DNA of 34,057 nt from Candidatus Uhrbacteria bacterium RIFOXYB12_FULL_58_10. GTDB taxonomy: Bacteria; Patescibacteriota; Patescibacteriia; UBA9934; GWF2-40-263. Of this stretch, positions 16,358 through 24,980 are shown in pieces; within the stretch, counting starts at the first letter, position 1, and each line of letters opens with the position of its first letter. The translations under genes and the position numbers were made by a program. The stretch is from NCBI GenBank assembly GCA_943354165.1, contig CALRBH010000010.1, positions 1 to 34,057 of the forward strand, written 5' to 3'. The notes under the pieces were generated by a model, which was not told the origin of the DNA, did no database searches, and saw only the letters and a list, made by a program, of their open reading frames with translations.

Positions 16358-17692
16358 TTAGTGTTTCCGAATGATTCCGGCAATTGTTTCCTGCTGCGTT
16401 TTGAGGAGCTCGGGAGACGTCGCTTCGATGTTGAGACGGATCAACGGCTCCGTATTCGATTTCCTTACGTTGAACCACCAGTCGGCGAATTCATAGCGGG
16501 CGCCGTCCATGCGTTCCACAAGGACCGCGTCCTTTGCGTACTTCGCATCGAGGGCGGCGAGCACGGCGTCCTTGTCTTCCACCTCGAAGTTCGTCTCCTC
16601 GCTGCGTGCGTACATACGGACAGGTGCGAGCAGTTCGGAAAATTTCTTGCCGGATTCCGCAAGGCGCTTGAGCACGAGGAGCATGGTGAACTCACTCGCT
16701 TCCATACCGGAGAACTCCGGATAGAAATAATGCGCGGACACTTCCCCGCCAATCGCGGCCTTCTCGTTGATGACACGCTTGATGATGTTGGTACGCCCGA
16801 CTTTCTCCCAGATACTTTTTCCGCCCGCACGAACGATAGCATCGCGCACGGCCCAACTTGCGTTTGGACTCCAGACGACGGCGGCACCCGGATGCGCGCG
16901 CAAACGATCTTCCGCCAAGAAGGCGAGCATGTGATCGCCGGAAACGAAGTCCCCGTTCTCATCCAGGAAGCCAATGCGATCCGCGTCACCGTCGAAGGCA
17001 ACACCGATGTCAGCCTCCACTTCGACCATCTTGTCTTCAAGGTCTTCGAGTGTTTCGACTTTAATCGGATTCGCCTCGTGGTTCGGGAACGTTCCATCCG
17101 GATCGAAATACATCGCGGTGAGATTTGCATCGAGCCGATCAAAAATCTTTGGAAGGATAATACCGGCCATGCCGTTGCCGGCATCGATGGCGACGTTCAT
17201 GCCGTTCAACTTGATCTCCCCGATCAGCTCGAACATCTTTTCGATGTACGGCTGTGTAACATCCAAAACCGTCGTTATTCCTTCCAAACCTTCCGAACTT
17301 CCCAAACCTTCCAAACCTTTCAGCATCTCCGTTCCGCTCACCGGCATCGCGTTTCCGCGACTCACCTTGAACCCATTGTACTGCGGAGGATTATGCGACG
17401 CGGTCACCATCACGCCGGCTTCATGCTCTTCGTACGCACCGACGGCAAAGTTGAACATCGTGGTGGTACACATGCCGATATCCACCGCATCAGCTCCTTC
17501 TGCGTGGATCCCGGCGATCACGGCTTTGGCAAAAAGCGGGCTTGTGGGACGCATATCCTGGCCAACCACAACGGTTTTCGCCCCTGTGAGGCGCACGGTC
17601 GCCCGGCCTACGGCAAAGGCCAGTTCTTCAGAAAGCTGATCCGTCGTCCCACGAATATCATACGAGCGAAAAATCTCTTCCTGAAATTGCAT
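16358..17692 (-). CDS. Phosphomannomutase/phosphoglucomutase
   Basis: SYDIRGTTDQLSEELAFAVGRA, VMVTASHNPPQYNGFK, VAFDGDADRIGFLDENG, FNVRKSNTEPLIRLNIEA. Confidence 0.94.
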   Translation of the reverse strand: MQFQEEIFRSYDIRGTTDQLSEELAFAVGRATVRLTGAKTVVVGQDMRPTSPLFAKAVIAGIHAEGADAVDIGMCTTTMFNFAVGAYEEHEAGVMVTASHNPPQYNGFKVSRGNAMPVSGTEMLKGLEGLGSSEGLEGITTVLDVTQPYIEKMFELIGEIKLNGMNVAIDAGNGMAGIILPKIFDRLDANLTAMYFDPDGTFPNHEANPIKVETLEDLEDKMVEVEADIGVAFDGDADRIGFLDENGDFVSGDHMLAFLAEDRLRAHPGAAVVWSPNASWAVRDAIVRAGGKSIWEKVGRTNIIKRVINEKAAIGGEVSAHYFYPEFSGMEASEFTMLLVLKRLAESGKKFSELLAPVRMYARSEETNFEVEDKDAVLAALDAKYAKDAVLVERMDGARYEFADWWFNVRKSNTEPLIRLNIEATSPELLKTQQETIAGIIRKH

Positions 17693-17720
17693 AATTTGCA
17701 AGTAATATCAGCTAAACCGA

Positions 17721-17763
17721 GCCCCTTACACCCCTTACAACCCTTACAACCCTTCCCACCCTC
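17721..17763. repeat. CCCTTACAACCC-word repeat, intergenic
   Basis: gccccttacaccccttacaacccttacaacccttcccaccctc. Confidence 0.75.
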
Positions 17764-17832
17764 AACGAATTGACGAACTCCCCATTTTTCCGTAGGATTT
17801 CATTGTAAATCTTCTTCCGAACCCCGTCATCT

Positions 17833-18381
17833 ATGGTCATGTGGATCATTCTCGCCGTCGTCGTCGTTCTCGCAGGTTGGCTCATGCTTACTTACAACTC
17901 CCTCATCCAGGGACGCAACCGCGTTGACGAGTCTTCTTCGGACATCGACGTGCAGCTTAAGCGCCGCTACGACCTCATTCCTAACCTGGTGGAAACCGTA
18001 AAGGGATACGCCAAGCACGAGGAAGGAATTTTCAAGGCCGTAGCAGAAGCGCGTGCGATGGCGATGGGCGCGAAGTCCATGGCGGAGCACGCGAAGGCCG
18101 AGAACATGCTGACAGAGTCCCTCAAGTCCATCTTCGCGATCGCGGAAAATTATCCGGCGCTCCAGGCTTCCGGAAATTTCATGGAGCTCCAGAAGAGCCT
18201 CACCGATGCGGAACACACCATCCAGCAGTCCCGCCGCTTTTACAACGGCAACGTGCGCGACTTCAACACGCGCATCCAAGTTTTTCCGACGAACTTCGTC
18301 GTTGGCCTGTTTGGATTCCATCGCTATGAGTTCTTTGATGCCCCAGAGGCAGCGAATGAGCCGGTTGCCGTGAAGTTTTAG
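17833..18381 (+). CDS. lemA: LemA family protein
   Basis: LMLTYNSLIQGRNRVDESSSDIDVQLKRRYDLIPNLVETVKGYAKHEEGIF...ENYPALQASGNFMELQKSLTDAEHTIQQSRRFYNGNVRDFNTRIQVFPTNFV. Confidence 0.97.
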   Translation: MVMWIILAVVVVLAGWLMLTYNSLIQGRNRVDESSSDIDVQLKRRYDLIPNLVETVKGYAKHEEGIFKAVAEARAMAMGAKSMAEHAKAENMLTESLKSIFAIAENYPALQASGNFMELQKSLTDAEHTIQQSRRFYNGNVRDFNTRIQVFPTNFVVGLFGFHRYEFFDAPEAANEPVAVKF

Positions 18382-18472
18382 GCATTAGGCAGACAAGGCG
18401 TTAGGCCACAGCTAAAAGTCTCGAGTAATTCGCTGCTTCCTTCGGCCTAACGCCTAAAGCCTAACGCCTCAC
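18379..18472. repeat. GGCGTTAGGC-word palindromic element, copy E
   Basis: taggcattaggcagacaaggcgttaggccacagctaaaagtctcgag...ttcggcctaacgcctaaagcctaacgcctcac; near-identical to copy C. Confidence 0.88.
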
Positions 18473-18482
18473 ATTCCCACGC

Positions 18483-20936
18483 ATGCCCGACATCACCGAA
18501 AAATTCTCCACGAACCTCAAGACCGTGCTCACCCGAGCATTGGTGCTTGCGGTTGAGCGTGGAGAAAGCTCCGTGTATCCCACTCATCTCCTATGGGCGA
18601 TGGGGACACAGAAAGGCTGCATCGGTCGTCAGCTGCTTGAGCGCGCACACATCACGGAGGCGATGCTCACCGTATTGATCGATGGCCCACGTGAACATGT
18701 GAGCACAGAGCGCACCATCACATTGCATCTTTCAAACGAGGCGAAGCGCGTGCTTGAGAAGGCCGTGCTTTCCGCGAACACGCACGGTCACGCATTCGTT
18801 GGGACCGAGCACCTTATCTTCGGCCTGCTGAACGCCGGCGGAGACGCGGTTGAGGCGTTCTTCGCCAAGCAGGCGGTGAACCTGCCGGAGCTGCGGAATC
18901 AGACGGCGGAGGTGTTGAAGAATGCGTCGAAAATTGCGGAAATCGTTGGGACGAGTGCAAAGACGGAGGAAGCAAAAGGCGCGGAGGTTGCGGATCAGAA
19001 GAAAACCCCTGCCCTCGATTTCTTTGGCCGCGACCTCACCACGGAAGAGCTGCAGTCACGCATCGATCCGGTGATTGGCCGCGAGAGCGAGATTGAACGC
19101 GTCATGGAAATTCTTTGCCGCCGCACCAAGAACAATCCGCTCCTTCTTGGCGAACCAGGCGTAGGAAAGACCGCGATCGTCGAAGGGCTCGCGAAGCGCA
19201 TCATGTCTGGCGACGTTCCCGCTCCCCTGCGCGGAAAGCGTCTTGTTGCCCTCGATCTTCCAGGGTTGATTGCTGGAACGATGTACCGCGGAGAATTCGA
19301 GCAGCGTCTTCGCCAGGTCATGGAAGAGGCGCGCAAGGAACCTGACCTGATTCTTTTCGTCGATGAGATGCACACGATTGTCGGAGCTGGGTCCGCTGGT
19401 GGGTCTATGGATGCGGCGAACATGCTGAAACCTGCGCTTGCGCGTGGCGACATTCGATTGATCGGCGCGACGACGCACGCAGAATTCAAGAAGCATATCG
19501 AAGCAGACGCGGCGCTTGAGCGTCGTTTTCAAACCGTGACGGTGGAGGAGCCGACTGTCGCGCGTGCGCTCGATATTGTTCATGGCCTCACGCCGCATTA
19601 CGAGAAATATCACGGCGTGGCCATTCTCCCCGAGGCGGTAAACGCCGCGGTGGAACTTTCTGTCCGCCATCTTTTCGATAAAAAACTCCCGGACAAGGCG
19701 ATTGATCTTCTCGATGAAGCCGCCGCGGGCGTCCGCGTGCGCGCACGCATCCCTGCTCCGGCAGACGCGCGCCGCCTCGCCGCCGCGAAGCTCGAAGAAG
19801 TGCGGGACGCCAAGCGCCTTGCCGTCGTCGAAGAACGATTCATGGACGCCGTCGCGCTCAAACGCGAGGAAGATCGATTAGCGAAAGAGCTAGAAATCCC
19901 AACCTCCCAAACCTTCCCAACCTCCCCAACCCTTACGGTCGGTGTCCGCGAAGTCGCCGGCGTCGTTTCCCGCCGCACAGGGATTCCGCTTACTGACCTC
20001 ATGCAGGAGGAGCAGGAAGCGCTTCTTACATTGGAAGCGCAGCTACGCGAGCATGTGATCGGCCAGGACGTCACCGTAAAAACGGTTGCTTCGGCCATCC
20101 GCCGCGCAAAGGCCGGGCTTGCGGCACCGAAGCGCCCGCTTGCCTCGTTCCTTTTCCTCGGCCCATCGGGCGTTGGGAAAACTGAACTCGCACGGTCGCT
20201 TGCACAAACACTTTTCAAAGACCCAAAGGCGCTGATCCGATTGGACATGTCGGAGTTTTCAGAATCCTTCACTGCGTCGAAACTCGTCGGCTCCCCTGCC
20301 GGATACGTCGGCTACCGCGAAGGCGCGAAGCTGACGGATGCGGTTCGCTCACGTCCGCACGCCGTGGTGCTCTTCGACGAAATCGAAAAGGCACATAAGG
20401 ACGTGCAGAACCTTTTGCTTCAGATTCTCGAGGAAGGTGAGCTTGCCGATGCGACTGGCCGCAGCGTCTCTTTCCGCCAGGCGGTCATCGTCCTTACGAG
20501 CAACGTGGGGTTGGAACGGTTCGGAAAAGTCGGCATCGGATTTGCCGGAAGCATCGATGATGCGAAGACCTCGCTCACCGCCGACGTCCGCGAGGAGCTC
20601 ATGGAGCGTTTCCGCCCGGAGCTTGTGAACCGCCTCGACCACCTGTGCATGTTCTCCCCGCTTTCCGAGGACATCCTCACCACCATCGCCACCCGCCAGC
20701 TGTCCGAGCTTGCCGGCCGCCTTCAGGAACGCGGCGTCGAACTCCGCTGGAACGAGGAAATCCCTAAGCATCTCGTAAAAAACGTCGATCAGACCGTTGG
20801 CGCCCGCGACATCCGCCGCAAACTCATCGCCAGCATCGAAAGCCCGCTAGCCGACCGGCTTATCGCATGCGCCCCAAAGCGCATCGCCCTCAAACTCCGC
20901 GGGGACGCGATCGAACTCTCGGAACCCCGCCGATAG
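18483..20936 (+). CDS. clpC: ATP-dependent Clp protease ATP-binding subunit (ClpC-type AAA+)
   Basis: Clp_N domain, GEPGVGKTAIVEGLAKRI, LFVDEMHTIVGAG, GPSGVGKTELARSLAQTLF, VLFDEIEKAHKDVQNLLLQILEEGELADATGR. Confidence 0.95.
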   Translation: MPDITEKFSTNLKTVLTRALVLAVERGESSVYPTHLLWAMGTQKGCIGRQLLERAHITEAMLTVLIDGPREHVSTERTITLHLSNEAKRVLEKAVLSANTHGHAFVGTEHLIFGLLNAGGDAVEAFFAKQAVNLPELRNQTAEVLKNASKIAEIVGTSAKTEEAKGAEVADQKKTPALDFFGRDLTTEELQSRIDPVIGRESEIERVMEILCRRTKNNPLLLGEPGVGKTAIVEGLAKRIMSGDVPAPLRGKRLVALDLPGLIAGTMYRGEFEQRLRQVMEEARKEPDLILFVDEMHTIVGAGSAGGSMDAANMLKPALARGDIRLIGATTHAEFKKHIEADAALERRFQTVTVEEPTVARALDIVHGLTPHYEKYHGVAILPEAVNAAVELSVRHLFDKKLPDKAIDLLDEAAAGVRVRARIPAPADARRLAAAKLEEVRDAKRLAVVEERFMDAVALKREEDRLAKELEIPTSQTFPTSPTLTVGVREVAGVVSRRTGIPLTDLMQEEQEALLTLEAQLREHVIGQDVTVKTVASAIRRAKAGLAAPKRPLASFLFLGPSGVGKTELARSLAQTLFKDPKALIRLDMSEFSESFTASKLVGSPAGYVGYREGAKLTDAVRSRPHAVVLFDEIEKAHKDVQNLLLQILEEGELADATGRSVSFRQAVIVLTSNVGLERFGKVGIGFAGSIDDAKTSLTADVREELMERFRPELVNRLDHLCMFSPLSEDILTTIATRQLSELAGRLQERGVELRWNEEIPKHLVKNVDQTVGARDIRRKLIASIESPLADRLIACAPKRIALKLRGDAIELSEPRR

Positions 20937-20951
20937 TGATAGAATGGGCGG

Positions 20952-21716
20952 ATGCCGGCCCTCCGCGCTCCCAGCCCATCGCTTGAACGAAATCGTTCCG
21001 TCCAACTGAACGATTCTGTTTCGCGTGCACGGGCTCCGCAGCGACCCGCAAGCGGAGGCATTGCCACGGTCGCCCCGGAGTGGGAACGCGGCACTTGGGC
21101 GGACAATGAGGCGCAGCCGTTTCCGACCGCGGCGAATGATGATGTCGAAAAGACAGGAGGGGGGAGGCAGGAGGCAGGAGTTGAGGAAGAACAGGAGGTG
21201 GATGACGCGGACATCGTTGATGAAGAGGATGCGGAGGCCGAGATTGAAGATGCGGATATTGTGGGAGAAGAGCCGGTCGCCACAGGTGGTGAGGACGAAG
21301 ATGAAGATGAAGACGATTTTGCGGATCGAGACATGGCCAACGACCAGGCTGATCGGGCCGCATGGGCGGAAATGATCGCAAGCTCTGAAACGGTCGTTCT
21401 CCCGCTTGTCGGATTCGGCTGGTTCAACCTTAAGCTCTGGGTCGGGCATTTGATGAGTCATGGAAGGCATCCGATGATCAGCCCGCCAAGCTGGCGGTTC
21501 TTAAAGATCCCGCTCCTACCGGACGTTTCCGCGTCCGTGGCGATTTTCTTTGTCGATCTTCTCATTGTCCTCGTGCTCGTTCCCCTCATCGTCTTAGCCC
21601 TGCTCCAAATGGCCGCGCTTGCGTACGCCATCAACCACCCCATCCAGGCGTTCGGGCTCGTGCAAAGTATCTTTGGCTCTTTTAGCTCAATTATACTAAA
21701 ATGGGTAGGACTCTAA
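20952..21716 (+). CDS. Hypothetical membrane protein with acidic low-complexity N-terminal half
   Basis: EEEQEVDDADIVDEEDAEAEIEDADIVGEEPVATGGEDEDEDEDDFADRD then hydrophobic LLPDVSASVAIFFVDLLIVLVLVPLIVLALLQMAALAYA. Confidence 0.7.
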   Translation: MPALRAPSPSLERNRSVQLNDSVSRARAPQRPASGGIATVAPEWERGTWADNEAQPFPTAANDDVEKTGGGRQEAGVEEEQEVDDADIVDEEDAEAEIEDADIVGEEPVATGGEDEDEDEDDFADRDMANDQADRAAWAEMIASSETVVLPLVGFGWFNLKLWVGHLMSHGRHPMISPPSWRFLKIPLLPDVSASVAIFFVDLLIVLVLVPLIVLALLQMAALAYAINHPIQAFGLVQSIFGSFSSIILKWVGL

Positions 21717-21717
21717 T

Positions 21718-22944
21718 ATGAATCAACGCGCAAAAACCGTTCTTGCCCTTACGGCCTTCCTGGTTTCCGTGGTCGGCATCGGCGCGGCCCTCTACTTCGT
21801 ATTTTTACGAAATGTCGTCGAGCCGATCCCACCCACAACGCTCCCCCCGGAAGGGGTCGGTAGCCTGCCTGCTTCTGGCGTGGCAGGAGAACGTCCGCCT
21901 CAAGGCCCACTCCCTGGTTCCACAGGAGCCGGAGCGCTCCCTGGAGCAGACACGATCGCCCGTGGTGGAGTGACCAAAGTACAGTCGGTCACCCCGGGTT
22001 CTGCAGCTCATGGCGTCCCCTCGGGAAATGGCCTCAATTATTACGATCCGAAAGACGGGAAATTTTATTCCGTAGACGCGAATGGAAACGTCGTCGCGCT
22101 TTCCGACACCAGGTTCCCACAGGCCGATGCGGTTTCCTGGAACAAGGAAGCAGACAAGGCCGTGATTGAATTCCCAGACGGGTCCAATGTGGTGTACGAC
22201 TTCGCCACGCAAAACCAGGTCACGCTCCCCTCTCACTGGGAGGAGCTGCAATTTTCCCCAACGACCGATGAGATCATCGCGGAATCAAACACGCTGGATC
22301 CTGACAACCGTTCCATCGTCATCACCAACAGCGACGGATCGAACGTAAAATCCATCCAGGCGCTTGGCGCAAACGCGGACAAGGTGCAGATGAGCTGGTC
22401 GCCAAATGATCAGGTCGTGGCCTTTTCAGACACCGCGGACGCCATTTCCGGCGGATTTGATCGGAAGATGATTTTGCCGATCGGGAAAAACCATGAAAAC
22501 TTCCGTGGCCTCACCGTAGAAGGATTGGACTTCACCCCAAACTGGGCGCCAGACGGCAAGAAATTGCTCTACTCCGCCTCCGGAGCCTACTCAAACTTTC
22601 AGCCGATGCTCTGGATCACGGACGGCACCGCCGCCACCATGGGCAACAACCGCAAGAGCCTTGGGGTGAACACCTGGGCGGATAAATGCGCCTTCGCAAG
22701 CAGCAGCGTAGCGTTTTGCGCCGTTCCTCAATTCCTTCCGGAAGGCGCCGGCCTCCAGCGCGCGATCGCCGCAAACGTTCCTGACACGCTGTATCGCGTA
22801 GACCTCGCCGCCGGACGCGTGACCGTGGTCGCTATTCCAGAAACCCCCGTCACCATGGAACAGGTGGAGGTATCCGCCGACGGTTCCGAATTCTTCTTCC
22901 GCAATCCCGCAACGGCCGTCATTGAGAAAATCCAGCTTAAGTAA
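21718..22944 (+). CDS. Membrane-anchored protein with predicted WD40/TolB-like beta-propeller
   Basis: N-terminal TM; repeats such as QMSWSPNDQVVAFSDTADAISG, FTPNWAPDGKKLLYSASG. Confidence 0.65.
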   Translation: MNQRAKTVLALTAFLVSVVGIGAALYFVFLRNVVEPIPPTTLPPEGVGSLPASGVAGERPPQGPLPGSTGAGALPGADTIARGGVTKVQSVTPGSAAHGVPSGNGLNYYDPKDGKFYSVDANGNVVALSDTRFPQADAVSWNKEADKAVIEFPDGSNVVYDFATQNQVTLPSHWEELQFSPTTDEIIAESNTLDPDNRSIVITNSDGSNVKSIQALGANADKVQMSWSPNDQVVAFSDTADAISGGFDRKMILPIGKNHENFRGLTVEGLDFTPNWAPDGKKLLYSASGAYSNFQPMLWITDGTAATMGNNRKSLGVNTWADKCAFASSSVAFCAVPQFLPEGAGLQRAIAANVPDTLYRVDLAAGRVTVVAIPETPVTMEQVEVSADGSEFFFRNPATAVIEKIQLK

Positions 22945-22945
22945 T

Positions 22946-23063
22946 ATGAAACGACAAAAAACAAACGACAAACGACAAAGAAAAATTGAAAACGACAAAC
23001 GTTTAAAAATTTGTCGTTTTTCGCCTTTCTTTGTCGTTTGGGATTTCTCGTTTGTCGTTTCAT
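22946..23063. repeat. AAACGACAAA-word palindromic element, full copy
   Basis: Terminal inverted repeats ATGAAACGACAAA ... TTTGTCGTTTCAT with internal word copies on both arms. Confidence 0.88.
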
Positions 23064-23068
23064 AAAAT

Positions 23069-23710
23069 ATGTCCGCCAAACCGCTCCTCATGCTCACGGG
23101 ATTCGCGTTCATGGGAGCGGCCGTGTTTGGCTTGTACTATCTGCGCGCCACGCCACCGGCAACCACCCCCAACCCTTCCTTGGCGCAGGAAGGGACCCTG
23201 ACGCAGCCAAGTACGACATTCGTGAACCCGCGCATCGGGTCAAAAACGCCGAAGATCACCATCGTGGAGTTCGCGGATTTCCAGTGCGACGCCTGCGCGC
23301 AGCTCGCCCGTACGCTTGAGGCGTTCCGCAAGGCGCATCCGAACACGGTCCAGGTGATCTGGAAGGACATGCCGAACAACGCCGCGCATCCGTTCGCCAC
23401 GCCCGCCGCCGTTGCCGCCCATTGCGCGGACCAGCAGGGAAAATTCTGGGAATACCACGATGCCCTGTTCGCCCAGTCCTCCATCCTGTCGCTGGATCTG
23501 CTGAAATCCATCTCCACCCAGCTCGCGCTCGACGAGGAAAAGTTCAACGCCTGCTTCGATGCCGGCGAAACGCTCCCCATCGTGGAACGCGACTTCGCCG
23601 AGGGCCAGGCGCTGGGCATCACCGCGACCCCGACCATGTTTATTAACGGCGAACGGGTGATCGGAAGCGCAAGTCTTGCTGAACTTGAAACGTATGTGGA
23701 GAAAAACTAG
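23069..23710 (+). CDS. DsbA-like thioredoxin-fold protein, membrane-anchored
   Basis: TIVEFADFQCDACAQLARTLEAFRKAHPNTVQVIWKDMPNNAAHPFATPAAVAAHCADQQGKFWEYHDALF...GITATPTMFINGERVIG. Confidence 0.92.
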   Translation: MSAKPLLMLTGFAFMGAAVFGLYYLRATPPATTPNPSLAQEGTLTQPSTTFVNPRIGSKTPKITIVEFADFQCDACAQLARTLEAFRKAHPNTVQVIWKDMPNNAAHPFATPAAVAAHCADQQGKFWEYHDALFAQSSILSLDLLKSISTQLALDEEKFNACFDAGETLPIVERDFAEGQALGITATPTMFINGERVIGSASLAELETYVEKN

Positions 23711-24974
23711 CCTCTATTTTTCAAAAGTGTTCGCAAGCCTTGCGTTCCTCCTGTCCGGAACGATGCTTCTTGCCCCCATTCCAACCTTAGCGGCCGGAAA
23801 CGAAGTGTGCAGCTGTACGATTACGAATGGGACGGTGACCACCTGTCTCCTCTTCAGCAAGTTAAGCGGGGATCTCCCGGACTTTGTCACCAATGCTGAC
23901 AGATGCAACGTCCATTGCAATTCGGTAAAAGGGGCGGGGAGCGTCACAAACTTCGCCTTTGCCGAGGACCGAGGATCCACCGCGGGGGCAGCGGTCTTGA
24001 ACACATGCGTGAGTGTCCAGACGGCAAGTGAAGAAGCGCAGGCGGCTGCATCACAGGCCGAGCCGCCAAAAGAATTCATCATTCCCGTCCTCTCCATTCC
24101 CATCCCCGGGCTCTCGTTTACCGCTCCATTGATTGATGAAAAAACCAAAACCATCTCCGTCGATTTCCTGGGACAATACATCACGGGCGTCTACAATTTT
24201 CTCCTCGGGGCGGCGGCAACAGTCGCCATCGTGATCCTCATGATCGGCGGCGTGCGCTATATTCTTGGGGCACAGACGGGGGACATTAAGGCGGCGAAGG
24301 AAATGATCAAGAATGCTGTGATCGGCCTTGTCCTGCTCATGAGTGTGTTCGTGATTTTGTTCACGATCAATCCGCGACTCACTATTTTCCAACCGTTAAG
24401 TTTGACGTATGCGACAAACATCGGGTTGGAGCAGCAAGGTGAGGAAAACCAACCAGATTCCGTGTCAGGGCAACTTGCAACCTTGTTTAAGAGTCCGACC
24501 GCAAAGAACATCACAGGCAGCCTAAACAAGATCCCGGAAGAGCTGGCTCCTAAACTCGACGCCGCCGCCGGTGAACTCAGCAAGCAAGGGTTCGGCATGT
24601 CGGTTACGAGCAGTTTCCGTAGCGTCGAAGAACAGGCCACACTTATCAAGAAAAACTGCCAGAACCCGCCTGGATCTGCCACATGCAATCGAAAGCCTGG
24701 ACGCCCTCAAACCTGCATTCTCCGAGACAATAATCCAGCGAATTGCCCACATACCACTGGGCGGGCACTGGACATTTGGGCCACAAAAAAGTCGGATACA
24801 GGTGCCATGCTCCAATGTGTGAATCAGGAACAATGCCTCAATAATAAAGCCTCCTGTTTCAGCGATCCCTGCCAAGCTGCTCTCATCGCAGAAATGAAAA
24901 CACAAGGATTCTGCGTTCTTGCGAGCGAACCATGGCATTTTGAACAGCCGAAAATGTCTTCAAACTGCAATTAG
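23694..24974 (+). CDS. VirB2/TrbC-pilin-like membrane module fused to M15 (VanY-like D-Ala-D-Ala carboxypeptidase) domain
   Basis: Signal/TM N-terminus; YITGVYNFLLGAAATVAIVILMIGGVRYILGA...NAVIGLVLLMSVFVILFTINPRLT; VTSSFRSVEEQ, CPHTTGRALDIWA, EPWHFEQP. Confidence 0.75.
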   Translation: MWRKTSLYFSKVFASLAFLLSGTMLLAPIPTLAAGNEVCSCTITNGTVTTCLLFSKLSGDLPDFVTNADRCNVHCNSVKGAGSVTNFAFAEDRGSTAGAAVLNTCVSVQTASEEAQAAASQAEPPKEFIIPVLSIPIPGLSFTAPLIDEKTKTISVDFLGQYITGVYNFLLGAAATVAIVILMIGGVRYILGAQTGDIKAAKEMIKNAVIGLVLLMSVFVILFTINPRLTIFQPLSLTYATNIGLEQQGEENQPDSVSGQLATLFKSPTAKNITGSLNKIPEELAPKLDAAAGELSKQGFGMSVTSSFRSVEEQATLIKKNCQNPPGSATCNRKPGRPQTCILRDNNPANCPHTTGRALDIWATKKSDTGAMLQCVNQEQCLNNKASCFSDPCQAALIAEMKTQGFCVLASEPWHFEQPKMSSNCN

Positions 24975-24980
24975 CTCTAT

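Noticed and set aside
16340-17773. 477-aa plus-strand ORF
   Set aside because: Antisense to the phosphomannomutase gene; no family motifs in its translation.
7457-18472. Possibility that the GGCGTTAGGC repeats form a CRISPR array
   Set aside because: Copies are separated by kilobases and whole genes, are internally palindromic with degenerate words, and lack regular unique spacers.
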